In this document: piece after piece, positions 1 through 13,459 of the stretch
How the letters are laid out: each line of letters opens with the position of its first letter
Position numbering within the stretch: the stretch's first letter is position 1
NCBI GenBank assembly: GCA_010909165.1
Contig: MU008162.1
Location: forward strand, 558,001 to 622,000
Length of the DNA stretch: 64,000 bases
From: Anthoceros angustus
Taxonomy: Eukaryota; Streptophyta; Anthocerotopsida; Anthocerotales; Anthocerotaceae
Direction: 5' to 3'
Notes under the pieces: generated by a model
Databases searched by the model: none
Told to the model about the DNA's origin: nothing
Seen by the model: the letters and a program-made list of their open reading frames with translations, nothing else
Position numbers and translations under genes: made by a program

Positions 1-129
1 GCGCTTGTAGCCCAAATCGAGCGTGACAAGTTCATCATGATCCAAGGCTTGGGTAGGGCGCTTGTAGCCCAAATCGAGCGTGACAAGTTCATCATGATCC
101 AAGGCTTGGGTAGGGCGCTTGTAGCCCAA
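1..129 (+). repeat. 57-bp tandem repeat, two copies plus a partial third
   Basis: The unit beginning gcgcttgtagcccaaat starts at 1, 58 and 115, with no visible divergence between the two full copies. The period is 19 codons. The plus frame from base 1 is open to a TAG at 154-156, so it could be the 3' end of a gene with a 19-residue repeat that enters from the left. Nothing outside the repeat supports coding. Confidence 0.85.
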
Positions 130-156
130 CGTGGGCACAAGGGAGCGTGCCAGTAG

Positions 157-1383
157 AAAAAGGGCACGAGGAGGCAATTCTCGCTCCACCTGAGTCGTGG
201 CCTTGTGCATTCTCTTGGACAAATTTTGAGCAATCTTGGCTCTTTCCTAATGCAATCTTGAGAGTTATTGTGATGCTGATTCACGAGGTAGTGCAAGGTG
301 TGGCACGATTTCCAAGCCACCAGCCTCTTGAATCTCTGATTTGTGAGGCCCAATTTCAATGGGCAGCAGTAGTGTGCTGCTCGCCCTCTTGTTTACTTCA
401 ACAGCCGGTGAGATTTGAGGAGGATTGAGCGGGAAGGAGGCAGCGGTGTAGCTACAGAAAAGATCCCTACAACCAACCAAAGACTCGATCTTTATTTCAT
501 TGTAATCTGACGCTGAGGATAGGAGCGTGGAGACTTTGATTTTGGAGAAGGGGCGCTGCAAGGCACTATAACCGGGCAATAGCTATTCTGCGGGATTGGG
601 GACTCCACGGCTGTCACAACCACTTTTAACCTTGAATCCTCCAGATCTGCAACGCACCTACAATGGGGTAGCCATCTTGGAGGAATCGCTGATTTTTCTC
701 AGTACGCTGATCTGGTTTCTGGATCTAATATCCTTCGCCGATACTGCATTTGCTGGACAACAGCTTCAATTTCTTGTGTCTTGGCATTGTGATTTTTTCC
801 TGTCAACATCAAGACACTACATCTTTATATTATCTTTGTAAACCACCTCATTTGCCGTTCCACATGAGGCGTATAATACACTTACTTGAACGTGATAGGA
901 AAGTTTCGGAGTATAATCCACTTACTTGAACGTGATAGGAAAGGCTCGGAAATCGCTTCGGCATCTACAGATGCTACTCTATCACTCGTCTAGGCCCTCT
1001 TAGCAAATTGTATCCCATACATTCGATGTGTAGCTCCGACCACTTAGCCTCATCAGCCATAACTGCAGCCACATGAGCTTCCCGCAGCCGACAGCACACG
1101 GCTAGCAGCGCCAACAATCAATAATCTTCACGCTTGCCGGCTGCGTCACATTCACACAAGGTTCACAAAGGTGGAAAAGCTATACAAGTTATCCTTGTCA
1201 ATTTTGCACTCGTTAAATGTTTTACAATACGGAGTGGAGATACCGAAATTGAATGTTCACTAGGTGTGAATGTGATGCCACAGTTGTGGCCTCGTAATGG
1301 TGGAATAACGTGAATACAGAAGAGTGGATATCGTAAATGAAGTGAGGTGGAACGCACGAAGACGAAGACGGGATGCCGGTGAG
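157..1383. other. Intergenic / FtsHi5 upstream region
   Basis: I see no convincing gene; the short ORFs on both strands overlap one another and resemble nothing I know. It contains a 40-bp direct duplication with copies near 871 and 911 (core cacttacttgaacgtgat). The final part should include the promoter and 5' UTR of the FtsHi5-like gene. A short out-of-frame ATG lies near 1337 ahead of the chosen start. Confidence 0.6.
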
Positions 1384-4300
1384 ATGAGGATTTGCTCGCT
1401 GCCTCTCCCGCATGCTTCCGCTTGCGTGCCATCTCCTTTCTCAGCTCCCAGACAGATTGGCGCTGACGGGAGCTGGAGCAGGAGCCCGCCGGCGAGTCTC
1501 GTCGGCAGTGGGTCACGGATTTGGAGTGCTGCCTGTCCCTGCTCATGGGGGTGCTTCGCCAGTGGTCCTCCGGGGCGGCAAAAGAGTGGGAGGAGGCGTA
1601 GGGATGCGAGCATTCTGAAAGGGAGGACATTCTGTGAATGCTGCAGGTCTTTGAAGCCGGGAGATGGAGGATTGCGGCTTGGAGCGTCGGAATTGGGGCT
1701 GGGCCTGCGATGCTGGTGCAGGGGAAGTGCGAGGGACAATGCGGAGCGTTCTGGGGAAGTGGCGGAGGCGGAGGTGGAGGGGGAGGAAGATGAGGTTGTG
1801 AGGAGGCAGGGCAGTTTGGTTCTGCCTACAGTGTCTTGGATTGGGGGTGTTGCCGGCCTGGTTCAGCTGTCGTGGCTGAGTTTTGTGGTGGAAATGCAGG
1901 GAGGGAGGTGGCAGGAACATGTGAGGGGTTTTGGCAGGGTTTTAGGATTCGGCCTTGCGGTGATGGTGATGAGCCTGTTTCCTCACAGGTTGTTGGCCGC
2001 GCGTGCCGTTGCTGCACCTGCGGCGGCTGTGGAGAGTGTGGGTGCGGAGGGGGATGTCGAGGAGGGCGGGAGATTGACCGAGGAGGATAGAGCCAGATTG
2101 GCTGAGGAAGCTCGGAGAAAGGCTTTGGAGAGGCAGCTGAAGCTTCTCTCCGAATTGCATTTGGATGTGAAATTGAAGGAGCTGGACGGGCTACTGGCGG
2201 AAGAAAATGTGGTGGTTGAGAAGAGAGACGAGGTTTTGAAGGGGATTGATGATTTGAGGGTGGCGGCTGGGGCAGAGATTCGGCGCTATCGAGGAGCCGT
2301 GATTAGGAAGACAGAAGCGGCGGTGAGCAGGCTCCTGGCTGAGCAAGTTGCTTTGCAGAAGGAGCTGGACAAGGCTGTCGCGGGTTATGCTGCGTTGAGG
2401 AAAGAGGTGGAGCGGTTAGCAGGACCTGAGAAGGTGGAGAGGGAGAGAGCTGTTAAGGATGCGGAAAGGAGATTGGAGGATTTGTGGAAGAAGAAGGTGG
2501 AGCTTGGGGCAAGGGCTTATAAGGAGAAGTTGGATGGCTTTCGGACTGCAGACAAGGACCTGCCTCGGGTACAGGAACGAGTAAATGAAAGTCTCGAAAG
2601 GTTCTGGCAAACCTGGAACGAGAACGTCAAAGCTAGGTGGGCTTTGTCTTAGAATGCAGGCTTATGTTTGATTAGGTTGGATGCCGAAAGACATAGTTGG
2701 ACGGAGTATGCTTGAAGGGTTGCGTTGTTGAATGAGTCTTGGGCTCCTAGTTCAGGTCGCATGCTGAAGAATGTTGGTAATGTTTGCGTGACGGTGCCTG
2801 CAATGACGTACTTATTCCAGTCTTGCACCTGTAGGGAAGCGAAGAAGGCTGAACAAGCGAAGGAACAGGAGCTGGTGGATAGTTTAGAGGCTGCAAATAA
2901 GCGATTGTTGGAACAGACTGTCCTACCTGTTGCGGTTGGTGTTGAGGATGTAGGGGATGAGGATGTGCCACTGGATCCGGAAGCGAAGGATCTCGTGCAT
3001 CAAATCAAAATGGAGGAAGACAAATCCGAAAAGCTTCAAGGTATCATGGACAAGATTGCTAAGAATGAGGCCGAGAACCGGGAAAATATTATGGAAGGCT
3101 TGTCACAAGATGAAATTGACTTTGTCATGAACCAGAAGGAAGATGGTGTAGCAGAGGATGAACTTCCTAGCATGTCCTTTGGTTGGAAAAAGTACCGGGA
3201 CAGGATACGGGAGGAATATAATCAGTTTTTGCAGGAGAATCCTGAGGTGTCTGAGCAGATTGCAGCAGAAAAGCAGGTACTCACCTGTAGCTAACTGACA
3301 GAAAGGATTTGGTTGCAAGTTTTGAAACGTTCCTACTAGAATTTTCCGGTTGGCACGGTGCTTTTTTGAGGCCACAATGTCCCTTCTGTTGCTGTCATGT
3401 ATGCCCCGGGTGCATGAAATTCCGGCCCTGCTGCTTGTTTTGCTATGGCTTCCCGTCGGTTGCTATACAAATCTTCTTGTTTTGAACAGGAGCGAATTCT
3501 GACTGCCAGAGACAGAGTCGTAGCAGAGACATACTACAATGAGAAACAAAAGAGATGGGAGATAAGCCCGTCAGCAGTTTCTTATTCCGTGACGAAAGGC
3601 CTGGCAGATAAAGCCCGCCTCCGGCAGGATCGCAAGGTGATGTATCTTACTTTGAAGGGGGACGATCGGGAGTATTATGTCGACCTTCAGGTGAACATTT
3701 ATCTGCTCACTTGCATTTGCATATGTTGCAGGCTTGCAAGCTATGTTGCTGAACTTGCACACTTTTGTGGAAGGCTTTTGAGGCAGAGTACCACATGTAC
3801 GGAGGTTTCGAGAAGTTGTATGTGAGGATGGTCTCCGCAGGAGTTAAGGTTAAGGTCGAGCTCATGTGGATCCCATTTGCCGACTGGGATGCTAGGGAAT
3901 TGTTTCAGCTCCCCTTTAAGATGATTTGGTGGACGCTTCAAGACGTGTGGAATTCACGTCTCGTGTCTGTAGTACGACCCTTCTATTGGAAGACATTGTC
4001 TGAAGCCTTTGAGGAAATTATGATCAGATTTGGCTTTCCTCTGATTCACGCTGTTCTGCCCCCCAAGGTGAGTGTCCACGTCCATCCTGTGTTTGTCTGC
4101 GCATATTCTGAATTATTTTGCCTTTCAGGTGCTTGTGCGTTGCTGGTTTGTTTCGGGCTTGTGCCTGGCTGCTTCTCTTCTTTCTCTTGTTGAGATGCCT
4201 TTTGTTTCTTTTGTTGAACATCAGGTAGTCGTCTGAATCCTTGTTTTCAGGCACGCGTGGCATTGCGGTTCGAGCTTCCAGAAGGTGCTGAAGCTGCAGA

Positions 4301-7300
4301 GCCCACAGAAATAATTGCCTGGCAGCAAGAAGCTCAGAAAAAGGTGGATGCCAGGTATGGAGAGGGCACGGGCTCTCCCCAGTGGTGGATATCACTCCCC
4401 CTGCGAGCATATGCAGTTGGGGCTCCGCTCTACTATCTTGCAAAGTATGCTGGTCCAATCCTTCTCTACCCATTTAAGCCAAAACCACTCGACCCAAATG
4501 AAGTTGAATACAAACAGAACAAGCAGGTAGGGACTGATTTTATCAGTTGTGGGGTCGTAGTCTTTGTTAGTTCAAAAGACCCTCTTGAAGTAACTAGGAT
4601 TCTGTTTTTGCAGAAGAAGCTGCTGAAAGATTTGGACAAGCAAACCAAAAAGGAGAAAAAGGACCCGATTAGGAGTGTCTTTGACAAAATGAAGGTACCA
4701 ACCATTGGGTTTATTTTTTCCAGGGAAATAGAACATGGTTGTGGGCACGTAGTTCAGATAGGATCATCTTGCGTAGCATCTGTTGTACAGGGGACTTCAG
4801 AAGAGTTGTTTTCACAAGAATACTCAACTCCTTCAGTGCGGTTCCCTTTCAGAGAGTGAAAAGGCCTCAAGTCAGCTTGAAAGATTTTGCTGGGATTGAT
4901 GCTGTGAAAGAAGAGATAAATGAAGTCGTGACGTTCTTGCGGAACCCAAAGCTTTTCAAGGAAATGGGAGCCCGGCCACCTCGAGTATGTTGCTAAGATA
5001 GCCTGCTGTACACCTCCTTAGTCATCCCATCATAAAGCAGACATTTCTGCATCTTGGAGATGATCTCGTTGTTGCACACGGTTGTGGCTAATCCTATGAC
5101 TGCATATTGTTGTGTGCAACAGGGCATATTAATTGTAGGAGACTCAGGTACAGGAAAAACCACACTTGCACTAGCTATTGCAGCAGAGGCAAGAGTTCCT
5201 ATGGTAGAGCTACAGGGAGCTGAGCTAGAAGGAGGATCATGGGTTGGCCAGGGAGCTTCGAATGTGCGAGAGCTTTTCAAAACTGCACGGGAACTGGTAT
5301 GCTTCAAACCAATTTCCCAAATTCAGCTACAAGGGCTGAGTTTAGAGAAACGTCTAATTTACCTTGTCATGCAAATTCAGGCTCCCCTTATTATCTTTAT
5401 GGATGATTTTGATCACTTTGCTGGAGTTCGTGGAGCGACGGCAGACACAAGAAAGCAGGATCACGAATCATTGATCAATCAGTTGCTAGTTGAACTTGAT
5501 GGGTACAGTGGGTTACCCTTGGAACTAGTGACTGTTTACTAGCCTTATATGTGGGATGATGTAGGTCTTGGAATAGATACAATTAAGCTCTGAGCTTGAG
5601 TTGCAGCACCAAGCGTATTATGGTAAACTTCATGCATAATATACTGAGAGTAAGGTTGCATGTCAGGTTTGAGACACAGGAAGGAGTGGTGCTTATTGCA
5701 ACTACAAGCAGACCATGGGCTATTGATGAGGCCCTACGCAGGCCAGGTCGTATGGACCGCACAATTAATTTGCCAATGCCAAATAGAAGGGAGAGAGAAC
5801 AAATTTTGCGGAAGGTGGCTCAAGACTCAATGGATGCTCATCTCATTCCTCTTGTAGATTGGAAAACGGTAAGACGTGTGTGAATAAGTTCGGCGGCCCT
5901 GTTTGAGACTTGAGTTAAATAAAGCAGAAGAAAGTAATCTTGGTTCATGGCTCTTGTCTTTTCTGTTACAGGTAGCTGAGAAAACGGCTGGGTTAACACC
6001 AGCTCAATTGAAAACTGTCCCTCAAGGCCTCGAAGGCAGTGCAGTATCATGCAAAATCAGTGATGATGAGGAGCTTTTCAGCTGGTTTGGCTGGCTTGCA
6101 GTACGATCCTGTGAACTACTACTTCTGCTCTGTGAATTGTTGAATCTGAAAAGCACTGCACCTGGTCTTCTGTAGAATTCTGCACTCTCTTATCAGTTCT
6201 TCCATCTAGGGTTGTTGAAAGTTCACCCATTTGTTGCAGACCTTCAACAGCATAACCCCACGATGGGTGAAAAGTACTTGGATATACAAGGGGCTGAATG
6301 AAAGATTACTCGATTGGCTGGATCTTCGAGTGACAAAAGCAGAGATTGAAGCAGCAGTTGACGTGATGGATGTGGCAAGCCAAGCAAACGTTGGGCTGGA
6401 GCTTAGGGAGCCTCCATATGTGGTCAGTTTTCAAATGCATGACTTGACCATCTCACCATCTTGCCATTTGCAATTTGTTACTTTGACATCCATTGTTTCT
6501 TTCCTCAGTGGACACGTGAATTCAAGTATCCACATGCTGTGTGGGCTGCTGGCCGAGGTTTAATTGCTCTTCTGCTCCCCAATTTCGACGTTGTGGATCA
6601 AATATGGCTCGATCCGACCTCCTGGGAGGTGAGTTACTGTTCTGATAGTTATTGGTCTCCTCGATTTGCCTCACAGAGGCCTTTTGTAGGATGCTACACT
6701 AATAAGAACGCATGTCATTCCATTCAAACACAGGGAGTAGGATTCACGAAGTTGACTAAAAGACTGGAGGGAGGTTATCAAGAAACAGGAATAATGACAC
6801 GATCCTACTACGAGAAAAAGCTGGTGCTGTGCTTTGGTTCGTTCATTTCCGCCCGTCTGTTCATCAAACCTGGAGATAACAACAACCTGTCGAGATTTGA
6901 GATTCAAGATGCTGTGGAGGTGGGTTCTCTCCCATGTACGGTTTTCTCATTGAACGCATTCCATGTCTGTGTATGTATAATAGGTCCATGCTGCTGGGAA
7001 GTCCTCTTCCTTGGTTGTGCCGCTTCTTGCTAGTGGTGTCCAACATCATTACTCACATTTTGACATTTTAAGTTCATTCCAACAGATTGCTACACGCATG
7101 GTTTTGGAACATGGCTGGGCTCCTGATGACAGCCCCGCAATCTACATGCCTGACGAAGCGGTGAGGACATGCTGCCTGAGCGCGTCATGCAAATGGCAAA
7201 TGCTGCTTATGCATGGACGTCTATGCCGGTTTCCTTTTTCTTGTTGCCACGTTATCCTTCACCACTAGAGGCTGACCTCTCCCTCTCCGCAATCTAGCTT

Positions 7301-7889
7301 GGAACTCTGCCTATGGGTGAAGGACACGAATTTGAGCTTGAAGACAAAATCGAGAAGGTACATACATGCTTGTGCTGCTTCCATGTCTTCAAGCTACGCT
7401 GTCACGCAATCTCACCAAACTTAGAATCTCTGATTTTGGTGACTTCTGTGCAGTTGTTCTACGCCGCTTGTGATAGGGCGACGAAGATGATGCTGAAAAA
7501 CCGGAAAGTATTGGATGCGCTACTTGAGCATCTCCTCCAATTCGACATCGCGACGAAGAAGGTAAGCAGACATTCAAACACCCTGTTCTCAACCTTGAAC
7601 TGACACAGCTTCAGCACATGTCAACAAGCTTCCTATCCTTGAGCAGGATCTGAAGAAAATACTTGAAGACAATGAAGCAGTGTTCGAAGAGGAACCTTTC
7701 ACACTTGTAGAATACACTCGAAGTGAGGTGATCGCCACTGCCCATCTCCCTCCAGAGGATGCATCTGAGCTCGTTAATTACTAATTTAACGTAAACTAAT
7801 CGTGTTTTTGTTGTCATTTGCAGACAACTGCTCTCCCTACCAATGGCACCAGTAGATCCCGGCTATTATCAGCAGGACCTGTCGCTTGA
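1384..7889 (+). CDS. FTSHI5: FtsHi5-like inactive FtsH AAA protein, plastid (19 exons)
   Basis: Predicted protease-dead member of the plastid FtsH-like (FtsHi) family. Arabidopsis FtsHi5/EMB2458 belongs to the Ycf2-FtsHi complex linked to protein import. Exons by GT/AG and frame: 1384-2636, 2835-3276, 3490-3690, 3774-4067, 4251-4526, 4614-4694, 4853-4984, 5123-5296, 5381-5502, 5667-5868, 5972-6100, 6240-6422, 6509-6628, 6734-6919, 7086-7160, 7298-7357, 7454-7561, 7647-7727, 7824-7889; about 1394 residues, close to the family size. The first in-frame ATG (1384) begins a plausible transit peptide. Next come a hydrophobic segment, a long coiled coil and the AAA module. Walker A is GDSGTGKT (about residues 899-906), Walker B ends IIFMDD, and the second region of homology has RRPGRMDR. 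The zinc-protease HEXXH site is replaced by HAVWAAGR (about 1172-1179). Identification rests on similarity across almost all exons; the splice sites of exon 4 are the least certain. Confidence 0.9.
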
Positions 7890-8331
7890 GGCTGCTCCTA
7901 GTACCCAGCACAGCTATCTCTTCCTTCAACTTCCGGCCATTGAATTTTGAGACCATCAATTTTGGCTTCCGCCGTTGTTGAGCTCCCTTTAGAGTGATCT
8001 TCCCACAATCAGCGCACTCCGCTTAAAATGCGCAAGCGTCCGTCGTTGGCCGGTCACCGGCATCACCAAGGCCAGGAAAGTGAAACCCCACTCACCGCAA
8101 CTCCAATGACAGAGGCCCCCGGCCCTCCATCGCTTCGAATGGACTGGAGTGTACAGACGTCAAGCCCCAGCGGCATCTCGAGGGGCCTGAAACGGGCTGA
8201 AGAGCCGTTGTTCCTGACACGATCGGCTAAAAATGGAGGACGAAATTTTGCTGCGCTTGATGCAGTCTGAGCGGCTGCTTCCTGGGATGATGGTGAAGAA
8301 AAGTGGCTGATGCTCCGGTGAAGGGAGGAGA
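7890..8331. other. FtsHi5 3' end and RAY1-like 5' region
   Basis: Short gap between two genes on the same strand. It must hold the 3' UTR of the FtsHi5-like gene and the promoter and 5' UTR of the glycosyltransferase. ORFs on either strand here look like shadows. I see no repeat or RNA gene. Confidence 0.5.
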
Positions 8332-11039
8332 ATGGAGGCGCATGTCCTGCAGCTGATTCTGTGTGTAGCCTGGTTGACGGGGCTGCTGCTCCTGGGAGTA
8401 TCCCTGCAAGCCACAAGGATGCTGAACGAGCCCCGGCCAAGCGGCGGGCAGGAAGACAGGAGCCTGAGGCTCACTGTGTACACTGCTCCCCTGCCTTTTG
8501 AAGGATTACAAGGACTGCGGCAGAGTGTGGCCATCAATTCATGGCTCAAGCTCTCCCCGTGCCCGCAGGTTGTGTTGCTTGGCCAGCATCCCTCCCTCCA
8601 CTCTTTTGCCAACACGGCGGGCCCCAATGTGACGGTGGACAGTGAAATTGATTTCACGTAGGTGATCCTCTTGAGATGGAGTGATTTCTGCATTTCGTTA
8701 GAAGGAAGCTGGAGAATCTTGGTCCGGGATCTCGTTTTCTGGCTTGATTTGCGCATGGATTTGCTGTAGATTGGAGTGTGGTTGAGGTGGTTATTAATGT
8801 TGTTCGTCTTCGTTGTGCAGATTCTTAGGTTCCCCGTTGTTCCACAGCATGGTAGGGAGGGCACGGGCCTCACACGGGGATGTGGCTATCCTGGTGGATG
8901 CTGAGTTGGTGCTGTTGCAGGATGTTATAGAAGCTGTGGACAGTATGCAAAAGCTTAAGCGAGACTGGCTTTTGGTGTCCATGTCCCGTTCCGTTCCCAG
9001 CTTTCCTTTCTTCCTGAGGTCTCGTAAAGACGTGTGGAGAACTGAAGACGGAGGATTCGTTGAACCTGAAGAGGTGGAAATTCTGGCCCTTTTCTCTTCT
9101 GTTCTGGAGTGGTGGGGGTTTTGTTGCGAGTTTTTGCGGGTGAGATATCGTGTGCAGACCGCAGCATACTGACGGGTTCGTTTGTGCAGATAGCAGGGCA
9201 TGTAACAGAGACTGGTCTCTGGGACGAGTGCGAAGGCAATCGTCTGTGGGTGTGGAATGTGGGAGCGGTTCCACTTCATGCAGGAGTTATGCCGCCCTTT
9301 GTATACAGGCAAGGGCAGCATAATCAATGGCTCTTGAACGAGGTTTTATCATCTGGTTTCAGGACAGTGGTTGACGGGAGTGAAGCAGTTTCCGTGATCA
9401 ATCCTCTGCAAATGTCAAATGATACGGAGGCTTGGCGGAAAGCAGATGGACGTAGGCAGCTTTTGGACGAAAGGCCATGGGAATTCCAAAGCAACTCTCA
9501 GTTTTCTTCTTTGTATGGCTCCTTTCTGTTCAAAAGAGCCAACTTTTCAAACATTCAGGTGAAACTGGTTCGATGTGCTGGAAGTTTGTGTTTCCTAAAA
9601 GCATCCGAGAAGCCTCCTCCTTGTATATCGAACCGAGGGAGGACTATGATGGAAGGCCACAACTCTGGAAGATCTTCGCTTATGCGGCTATCTCTACCGA
9701 CCATCTCGTCTTCCACTCTGAAGATGGCTCATAGGAGACAGCTTCTGCTCGAGGAACACCACAACAGTTTCGGAGGTCAACTATGGATACACGACATATA
9801 TAGGAGGGGTTCAGGGTTTTGGGATAAGTTTACGGGTAGTATGTTTTATGAAAGACAGACATGGCAGCAAGGACCAGGGAGTGTATGCAATACGATCCCC
9901 AAAGATCGTAGGGTTGAATGTGCTGCCTCTGACATAGAAAAGTATCCCGGCCTCAAGTCCAGCTTGTCCATGCCCTTTAAGTTAGATTCGCTTGCTGAAA
10001 TTGTTTGCAGCGAGGACAAGGTAGTGGTACTCGCAGTGGTGGGAAACAGCTACAGGGATATGCTAATGAGCTGGGTTTGCAGGCTTAGAATTCTAGGGAT
10101 CTCAAATTTTCTCATATCCGCACTGGATGAGGATCTGTACCAGTTCGCAGTTCAACAGGTAAATGTCTCGACAGTGGATGGGCTCATTGAGTTTAGAACC
10201 TTAGAGCCATGTGCTTCCTTCCAGACGCTCATCTTGGTCTCTGTTTCTTGTCTGCAGGGTTTGCCGGTTTTTAAGGATGCACACACAATGAATGTCAGCA
10301 GGAACGACTGTCATTTCGGATCAAAATGTTTTCAGAAGGTGACCAAAGTGAAGTCACGGACAGTGTTGAAGCTATTACGACTAGGCTATCATGTGCTCTT
10401 CAGCGATGTGGATGTGTACTGGTTTGAGAACCCCCTACAAAGGTTAATGCAATACGGTCCAGGCAATCTTGCTGCACAAACAGATCAGTACAACTCCTCC
10501 TGTAAGCAACGAGCAGCCTGCTGGATGTTGAACCTTCCATCTGATTACTTTCCTCACGCTACCACAACTGAGCAAATGTTTGACTCTGTCCAGTTCCTGA
10601 CAATGAACCGCGGCGGCTGAACTCTGGGTTCTACTTCGCATGGTCCGACAACGAGACCATCGCCGCCTTCGAATTGATAGTGAAGCATGCGGCCAAGTCC
10701 TCTATGTCAGAGCAGCCGAGCTTCTACGACGTGCTTTGCGGAGCTGAGGGGAAGTATCGAGTGGGTAACATCAAGTGCCGGGAGCCCAAAACCGGGCTCA
10801 CTGTACATTTCCTCAAGAAGGACGATTTCCCCAACGGCGCCTACGCTGGCCTATGGGAGAAGGAAGATGTGAAGAAGGAATGCAGGAAACGTGGGTGCCT
10901 GGTTCTGCACAACAACTGGATCAACGGGAGACTGAATAAAGTCCAAAGGCAGATCGAAAAGGGTCTGTGGCAATACGACGTCAGCAGCCGAATGTGCCTC
11001 AGAAGCTGGCAGGGACCCAACTCCGTGCATGCGTACTGA
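8332..11039 (+). CDS. RAY1-like GT77 glycosyltransferase (5 exons)
   Basis: Predicted type II Golgi nucleotide-sugar glycosyltransferase of the GT77 family, closest to Arabidopsis RAY1, which is involved in cell-wall arabinosylation. Exons: 8332-8657, 8821-9073, 9190-10158, 10258-10501, 10594-11039, with phases that all join. The N-terminus has one membrane anchor (residues about 5-25). The catalytic part carries DVDVYW near 10411, a DxD-type metal/nucleotide-sugar motif. Flanking blocks are strongly family-like: CHFGSKCFQ, KVKSRTVLK, RRLNSGFYFA, EQPSFYD, FPNGAYAGLW and VLHNNWI. The product is about 745 residues, longer than the roughly 540 of RAY1; the excess sits mostly in exon 3 (about 9560-10000), so an unrecognised in-frame intron there is possible. 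Substrate cannot be told from sequence. Confidence 0.85.
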
Positions 11040-11392
11040 CACTTGACTTCCACATGCAGGTGTAGACTATGTCCCCTTGTAGCATACCATTAGGCAGGTT
11101 CAGCAACCTCGAAGCACAGACAATAGGAGCTTGGAGGCAGCTGCAGGTACCAGCAGATCTCAGCAGGTATGTAGGTAGCGAGAAGATGTATTCCGTAAGC
11201 GAAGCAATGAATCTCCGCGCCCAGGGCTGGCCCACGGCGCACTGTGGATAAGGTGGCATCCGACAGCGACAATGCTGACACTGCCGGCGTCCAAGGCGCT
11301 GCGCATGTACTTCGGTATCTACATTCCACAGCCCCTTCTCTTACATTGTTGCCCGCGGTCACTCTGCGCGGGAGTTGTGATGCGCGCGCCAG
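11040..11392. other. Gap between RAY1-like and AS8-like genes
   Basis: Holds the 3' end of the glycosyltransferase and the leader of the small downstream gene. I see no feature of its own. An acceptor-like gcgcgccag ends just before the downstream ATG at 11393, so an untranslated exon further upstream is possible. Confidence 0.4.
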
Positions 11393-12082
11393 ATGACTAT
11401 AGTGAACCTGTACAAGAGATACAAGCGATGGAACCCGGTGCACCCCACCTGCGGGGCCTTCTGGGGGATCGGGGTAGGCTTGGGATGCGGCGTCGGCTGG
11501 GGGCCAGGGTTCGGCCCGGAGGTGATCGGCTACACTGGAGCGGGCTGCGGCGCGGGCTTCAGCGTGGGCGTCACCCTGGTGGGCTGCGGGGTGGGGCTGC
11601 CAGCCAGCGGCCTCACCTGCCTGCCCTGCGACGCCATGGTGTTCGCCTCCGGCTGCCTGTTTGATGTGACCAAGGCGCGGGTGCTGCCGGCCATGCTGGT
11701 GGCGGCCCGGCAGGGCTGGCAGTCGCTCACCCACCAGGCGGCGTCGTTGGAGGAGCGGCTGCGCCAGGAGCACGCGCACCTCCTCACCAACGTCAGGTTC
11801 CCGCCCGCCAAGATCCCCTTCCTCCACCTCTGGCTGCGCCGACACCACTCCTGCAAGCCCGGGGTCCTGCTGCGAGGTGGAGGAGAGAAAACGACGGCGA
11901 CATCGGCAGCGGATCAGGAGCAAGAACAAGAACTAAAGCAGGCCATGGCGGAAGCGCACCACTTCCCACTTCCAAGCTCCACTTCTTGCCCCTGCTCCGC
12001 TCTCTTCTCCTCCTCCCCTCCCCGCTCCCCTCAGGATGCGGCAGATGCCACTACCCAGACTCCTCCATCTCACCTTCCCTAA
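11393..12082 (+). CDS. Cadmium-induced AS8-like small membrane protein
   Basis: A 229-residue ORF starting at an ATG. Its first 90 or so residues match the plant family named after Arabidopsis cadmium-induced protein AS8: an N-terminal NLYKRYKRWNPVHPTC, then a run rich in glycine and cysteine containing WGPGFGPEVIGY and repeated GCG(V/A)G(F/L) steps. Such segments look membrane-embedded, but the biochemical role is unknown. The distal half (proline, serine, glutamine and histidine rich) does not match the family core, and part of it may be intronic or untranslated. The gene is tail-to-tail with RPL11. Confidence 0.7.
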   Translation: MTIVNLYKRYKRWNPVHPTCGAFWGIGVGLGCGVGWGPGFGPEVIGYTGAGCGAGFSVGVTLVGCGVGLPASGLTCLPCDAMVFASGCLFDVTKARVLPAMLVAARQGWQSLTHQAASLEERLRQEHAHLLTNVRFPPAKIPFLHLWLRRHHSCKPGVLLRGGGEKTTATSAADQEQEQELKQAMAEAHHFPLPSSTSCPCSALFSSSPPRSPQDAADATTQTPPSHLP

Positions 12083-12643
12083 TCCTAATGCTCATCTTCA
12101 GCTGCTTTCTCCACCTCCAAAGCTTCCCACGTTTTCACCTTCACGTGAAATCAGGTCAGCACCACAGTCACATCCCCTTCTTGTGGACACCCCTTGCAGC
12201 CATCGCTTGGATCTGAGACTTCCTGCTGCAGCCGTTAATCTGAGGGACGAATCCGCGGAGCACTCCGACACTAGACATCTCCGACGTTGGGGACAGCTAG
12301 CTTGTAAATCTCATTAGGAAATCTCAGTACATAGTTAGAGACAGGCACATTCGTAGCCAGAAGCCTACTTATACGGACTTGATTGTATGAAATATGCCTT
12401 TCAACAGAATCGAAAGCTACTCAAGTGCAGCCTGGCTTGACACTTTGCACTCCTCCGACTGCCCTCAAGTTGGGCCTCCCCGCAGATCGACTCGCCTAAA
12501 ATCTGTGTTTATCTAGGTTCACACAACCCGTGGAAGAAACAAAGCCACTTTGGCCTTCGGAACGAAAAAACGTCCGATCCAATGACAAAATTGATATCAC
12601 AACTGTGTTACCGCCAGAGAGCAACTGCCGAGTGGCTGGCCAC
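12083..12643. other. Convergent intergenic region
   Basis: Space between the 3' ends of the AS8-like gene (+) and RPL11 (-). It is CT-rich at its left edge. No ORF, repeat or RNA gene is supported. It presumably contains both 3' UTRs. Confidence 0.5.

Positions 12644-13459
<816 letters not shown>

Noticed and set aside
9477-9734. A protein-like frame (CWKFVFPKSIREASSLYIEP) overlapping RAY1-like exon 3, suggesting two compensating frameshifts.
   Set aside because: The exon's main frame is open throughout and continues ANFSNIQVKLVRC, which agrees with the RAY1 family as I remember it. The alternative frame ends in a stop with no usable splice site.
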